Source: Lachnospiraceae bacterium (GTDB lineage: Bacteria; Bacillota_A; Clostridia; Lachnospirales; Lachnospiraceae). From it: DNA of 7,832 bases. How positions within the stretch are numbered: position 1 is the stretch's first letter; each line of letters starts with the position of its first letter. This document shows positions 6,232 to 7,832 of the stretch, in pieces. The notes under the pieces are model-generated. The model was not told the origin of the DNA. It ran no database searches and saw nothing but the letters and a program-made list of their open reading frames with translations. The position numbers and the translations under genes are program-made. The stretch covers positions 1 to 7,832 of the forward strand of contig JAILPG010000201.1 of NCBI GenBank assembly GCA_024699595.1, read 5' to 3'.

Positions 6232-7218
6232 GTGAAGATAAATATCTATTATGGCGGAAGAGGACTCATAGATGATCCGACTCTGTATGTTATCAACAAG
6301 ATGCAGAAGGTTCTTGAAGAGGAACTGTATGTAAAGGTCGAGAGATTTATGCTCTATGAGCTCAAGAACAGCATTACCACGCTTCCTCAGACGCTCAAAG
6401 ATGCCGACGGTATCATTTTGGCTACAACCGTGGAATGGTATGGGATCGGTGGTTATATGATGCAGTTTCTGGATGCATGTTGGCTGTATGCCGACAAGGA
6501 GAAGCTGTCCCGCATATATATGGCCCCTGTTGTTATGTCAACCACATACGGGGAGAGAGAAGGAAAGCTCAATCTTTCTGCCGCATGGGAGATACTCGGA
6601 GGAAGGCCATGCAGCGGATTGTGCGGATATATAGCCAATACGGCCGCACTTGAGATGAATGATGACTATTCTGCTCTTATAGAGAAAAAAGCGGAGACCA
6701 TATACCGTACGATTGATAAAAAGATGGCCAGTCTCCCGGCCAGTAATCAGGCTGTTAAGCAGCGTGTATCTGTATCGCAGAATACGGATCTTACCCCACA
6801 GGAATCCGAGAGACTGTCGCAATATGTATCTGATGATATATATGTGCAGAAGCAAAAGGAAGATATACAGGAACTGGCCAATATGTTCAGAGGCATGATG
6901 GGCAATGAGCCTACAGCCACAGAGCGTTATATCAGACAGTTTAAGGAGAAGTTCTCTCCGATAGACGGGTTCAAAGGAACATATAAGTTTGTCATAGGCG
7001 GCAAGGCTATCGGCATGAGGATCTCGGATGAACTTAACATTACGGAAGAGCCTTCCGGAAAATTTGATGTGGAAGTGAGTCTGACCGAAGACACTATGAA
7101 TGATATCACGGCAGGTCATATTACATTCCAAAGAGCTTTCATGAGCGGCAATATGAAGACAAAAGGCGAATTCGGAATGTTCAGGACATTGGATGAGCTG
7201 TTCACTTTTATGAAATAG
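6232..7218 (+). CDS. Flavodoxin-like domain fused to an SCP2 sterol-carrier-like domain
   Basis: The 328-residue protein has an N-terminal flavodoxin/NAD(P)H-oxidoreductase-like fold (about 1-165): a first strand MKINIYYGG, then DADGIILATTVEWYGIGGYM (58-75... onward FLDAC), which corresponds to the segment that contacts flavin in flavodoxin-like reductases. A polar helical linker (about 166-230) follows, rich in Q, E and K. The C-terminal part (about 232-326) looks like an SCP2 domain, with FDVEVSLTEDTMNDITAGHI and AFMSGNMKTKGEFGMFRTL, matching the family pattern of a hydrophobic ligand tunnel. The usual FMN phosphate loop is replaced by YGGRGLIDD, so flavin binding is uncertain. It would be cytoplasmic; no signal or helix is seen. 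It has its own promoter and is probably unrelated to the pilus genes. The substrate is unknown; lipid or hydrophobic cofactor handling is inference. Confidence 0.78.
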   Translation: MKINIYYGGRGLIDDPTLYVINKMQKVLEEELYVKVERFMLYELKNSITTLPQTLKDADGIILATTVEWYGIGGYMMQFLDACWLYADKEKLSRIYMAPVVMSTTYGEREGKLNLSAAWEILGGRPCSGLCGYIANTAALEMNDDYSALIEKKAETIYRTIDKKMASLPASNQAVKQRVSVSQNTDLTPQESERLSQYVSDDIYVQKQKEDIQELANMFRGMMGNEPTATERYIRQFKEKFSPIDGFKGTYKFVIGGKAIGMRISDELNITEEPSGKFDVEVSLTEDTMNDITAGHITFQRAFMSGNMKTKGEFGMFRTLDELFTFMK

Positions 7219-7282
7219 AGTTTTTTCAAAGCCGAATAGCCATTAAGGATATATTAGCGATATAGATCGGAGAGTATAGAGT

Positions 7283-7696
7283 ATGAGGGATGAAAATTGC
7301 ATTTTTTGTAAAATAGCGGGAGGAGAGATCCCGACCAATTCAATATATGAGGATGATTCCTATAAAGTCATCCTGGATATGGGACCGGCGACAAGGGGGC
7401 ATGCGCTGATCCTGCCAAAGGACCATTTTGCCAATATATATGAGATGCCTGCTGAGAGGGTCGGAGAAGCTTTCACTTTGGCAAAAAAGATGGCGGGCAT
7501 CATGACTGACAAATTGGGAGCAGACGGATTTAACATAGTACAGAACAATAACGAGGTGGCCGGGCAGACGGTTTTCCATTTTCACATACACTTGATCCCA
7601 AGATATGAGGGAGACGGTCAGACGGTCGGATGGACTCCGGGAGAGAGTACCCCGGAAGGACTCGCAGAGATCAGGGACCTTTTTAAGGAACAGTAG
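7283..7696 (+). CDS. HIT-family nucleotide-binding hydrolase (HINT-like)
   Basis: This 137-residue cytoplasmic protein has the full HIT signature HFHIHLIPR, with histidines H99, H101 and H103; H101 is the expected nucleophile attacking the alpha-phosphate of nucleotide substrates. Other family marks are CIFCKI (C6, C9), GHALILPKDHF at 39-49 and NNNEVAGQTVFH. C6, C9, H48 and H99 fit the structural zinc site of bacterial HIT proteins. Length and motif spacing are those of the HINT/Hit branch, which hydrolyses purine nucleoside phosphoramidates and related compounds; the true substrate cannot be read from sequence. The start follows CGGAGAG (7268-7274). No clear promoter or terminator is visible in the 64-base gap from the SCP2 gene, so co-transcription with it is possible. 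Confidence 0.93.
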   Translation: MRDENCIFCKIAGGEIPTNSIYEDDSYKVILDMGPATRGHALILPKDHFANIYEMPAERVGEAFTLAKKMAGIMTDKLGADGFNIVQNNNEVAGQTVFHFHIHLIPRYEGDGQTVGWTPGESTPEGLAEIRDLFKEQ

Positions 7697-7721
7697 TTGT
7701 AAATAGCATAAATATAGGAAA

Positions 7722-7732
7722 TAAGTCACTTA
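7722..7732. repeat. Perfect 11-base palindrome overlapping a -35 box
   Basis: TAAGT-C-ACTTA is a perfect inverted repeat with a single central base. It overlaps the first four bases of the -35 box at 7729-7734, an operator-like position. It is short, so chance occurrence in AT-rich DNA is possible. Confidence 0.35.
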
Positions 7733-7758
7733 CAAAACCCTGATTTTTCTGTTAAAAT
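7729..7758 (+). promoter_or_regulatory. Sigma-A-like promoter of the gene beginning at 7813
   Basis: CTTACA (7729-7734) and TAAAAT (7753-7758) are 18 bases apart, with TAAAAT preceded by GT and followed by AT. Transcription would begin near 7765, giving a leader of about 48 bases. The gap after the HIT gene (7697-7812) holds no ORF. It contains this promoter, the palindrome at 7722-7732, the inverted repeat at 7766-7789 and the ribosome site AAAGGA at 7801-7806. Confidence 0.55.
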
Positions 7759-7765
7759 ATAGGCA

Positions 7766-7789
7766 GTGATAGTATTATATCGGTATCAC
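7766..7789. repeat. Inverted repeat GTGATA / TATCAC in the leader of the gene at 7813
   Basis: GTGATA (7766-7771) and TATCAC (7784-7789) are perfect 6-base arms around a 12-base AT-rich spacer. It begins at the predicted transcription start and ends 11 bases before the ribosome site, so it could be an operator or a leader hairpin. Confidence 0.4.
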
Positions 7790-7812
7790 GTAATATACAG
7801 AAAGGACGCAGG

Positions 7813-7832
7813 ATGTTTGAAGTAGGCGAATA
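7813..7832 (+). CDS. Start of a probable CarD/CdnL-family transcriptional regulator (3' end outside window)
   Basis: ATG at 7813 follows AAAGGA (7801-7806) at six bases and has its own promoter. Only MFEVGE and the first two bases of a codon compatible with tyrosine are visible. The sequence M-F-x-V-G-(E/D)-Y is the usual opening of clostridial CarD-family proteins, which bind the RNA polymerase beta subunit through an N-terminal Tudor-like domain. Six residues are very little evidence, so this is a suggestion only. Confidence 0.45.

Noticed and set aside
6538..7131. A 197-codon open frame on the - strand opposite the flavodoxin/SCP2 gene
   Set aside because: The + strand encodes two recognisable domains over the same bases. 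The antisense product is rich in His, Cys, Arg and Ile without domain pattern.
7219..7282. T-run at 7221-7226 after the SCP2 gene as a terminator
   Set aside because: There is no GC-rich hairpin before the T-run, so it is not called.
7340..7729. A 129-codon open frame on the - strand opposite the HIT gene
   Set aside because: The HIT signature on the + strand is unambiguous, and the - frame has no supporting motif.

Overview
The window looks like chromosome from a low-to-moderate GC (roughly 40% by eye) Gram-positive anaerobe of the Clostridia, most likely Lachnospiraceae. The reasons are strong AGGAGG-type ribosome sites, heavy use of AGA and ATA codons in the first two thirds, and a gene set typical of that family: Flp1-type pilin, DUF5702, TadE-like proteins, a DUF6382-FHA protein, a flavodoxin/SCP2 fusion, a HIT protein and a probable CarD-like start. 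The family assignments were made by reading the translations, without database searches.

Positions 1-6169 are the distal part of a Tad/Flp (type IVb) pilus operon, all on the + strand with gaps of 0-30 bases or overlaps. In order it holds: the C-terminal tail of a probable TadB-like platform protein; a TadC-like platform protein carrying a large extracytoplasmic Ig-like insert; a 56-residue Flp1 pilin; a 480-residue DUF5702 protein; a TadE-like pseudopilin ending in two Cys/His metal-binding-type repeats; a minimal A24 prepilin peptidase; a second TadE-like pseudopilin; and a DUF6382-FHA membrane protein. The ATPase and the TadZ-like gene are presumably upstream of the window. There is no secretin, as expected for a monoderm cell. 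The inferred working model is that the peptidase processes the pilin and pseudopilins, the TadB/TadC-like pair forms the assembly platform, and the FHA protein reads a phosphothreonine signal on the cytoplasmic face.

Positions 6170-7218 hold a separate transcription unit with a plausible sigma-A promoter and a GTG-started flavodoxin-like/SCP2 fusion protein. Positions 7283-7696 encode a HIT-family nucleotide-binding hydrolase. The 116-base gap at 7697-7812 holds a sigma-A-like promoter, a perfect 11-base palindrome on its -35 box and an inverted repeat near the predicted transcription start. The window ends seven codons into a gene whose start resembles CarD-family RNA polymerase-binding regulators.

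The most interesting signals are the Ig-like ectodomain built into a Tad platform protein, the tandem metal-binding-type repeats at the end of a pseudopilin, and four genes in a row with aligned prepilin-like N-termini, one of which (DUF5702) lacks the usual +5 glutamate. No RNA genes, CRISPR arrays, insertion sequences or convincing terminators were seen.
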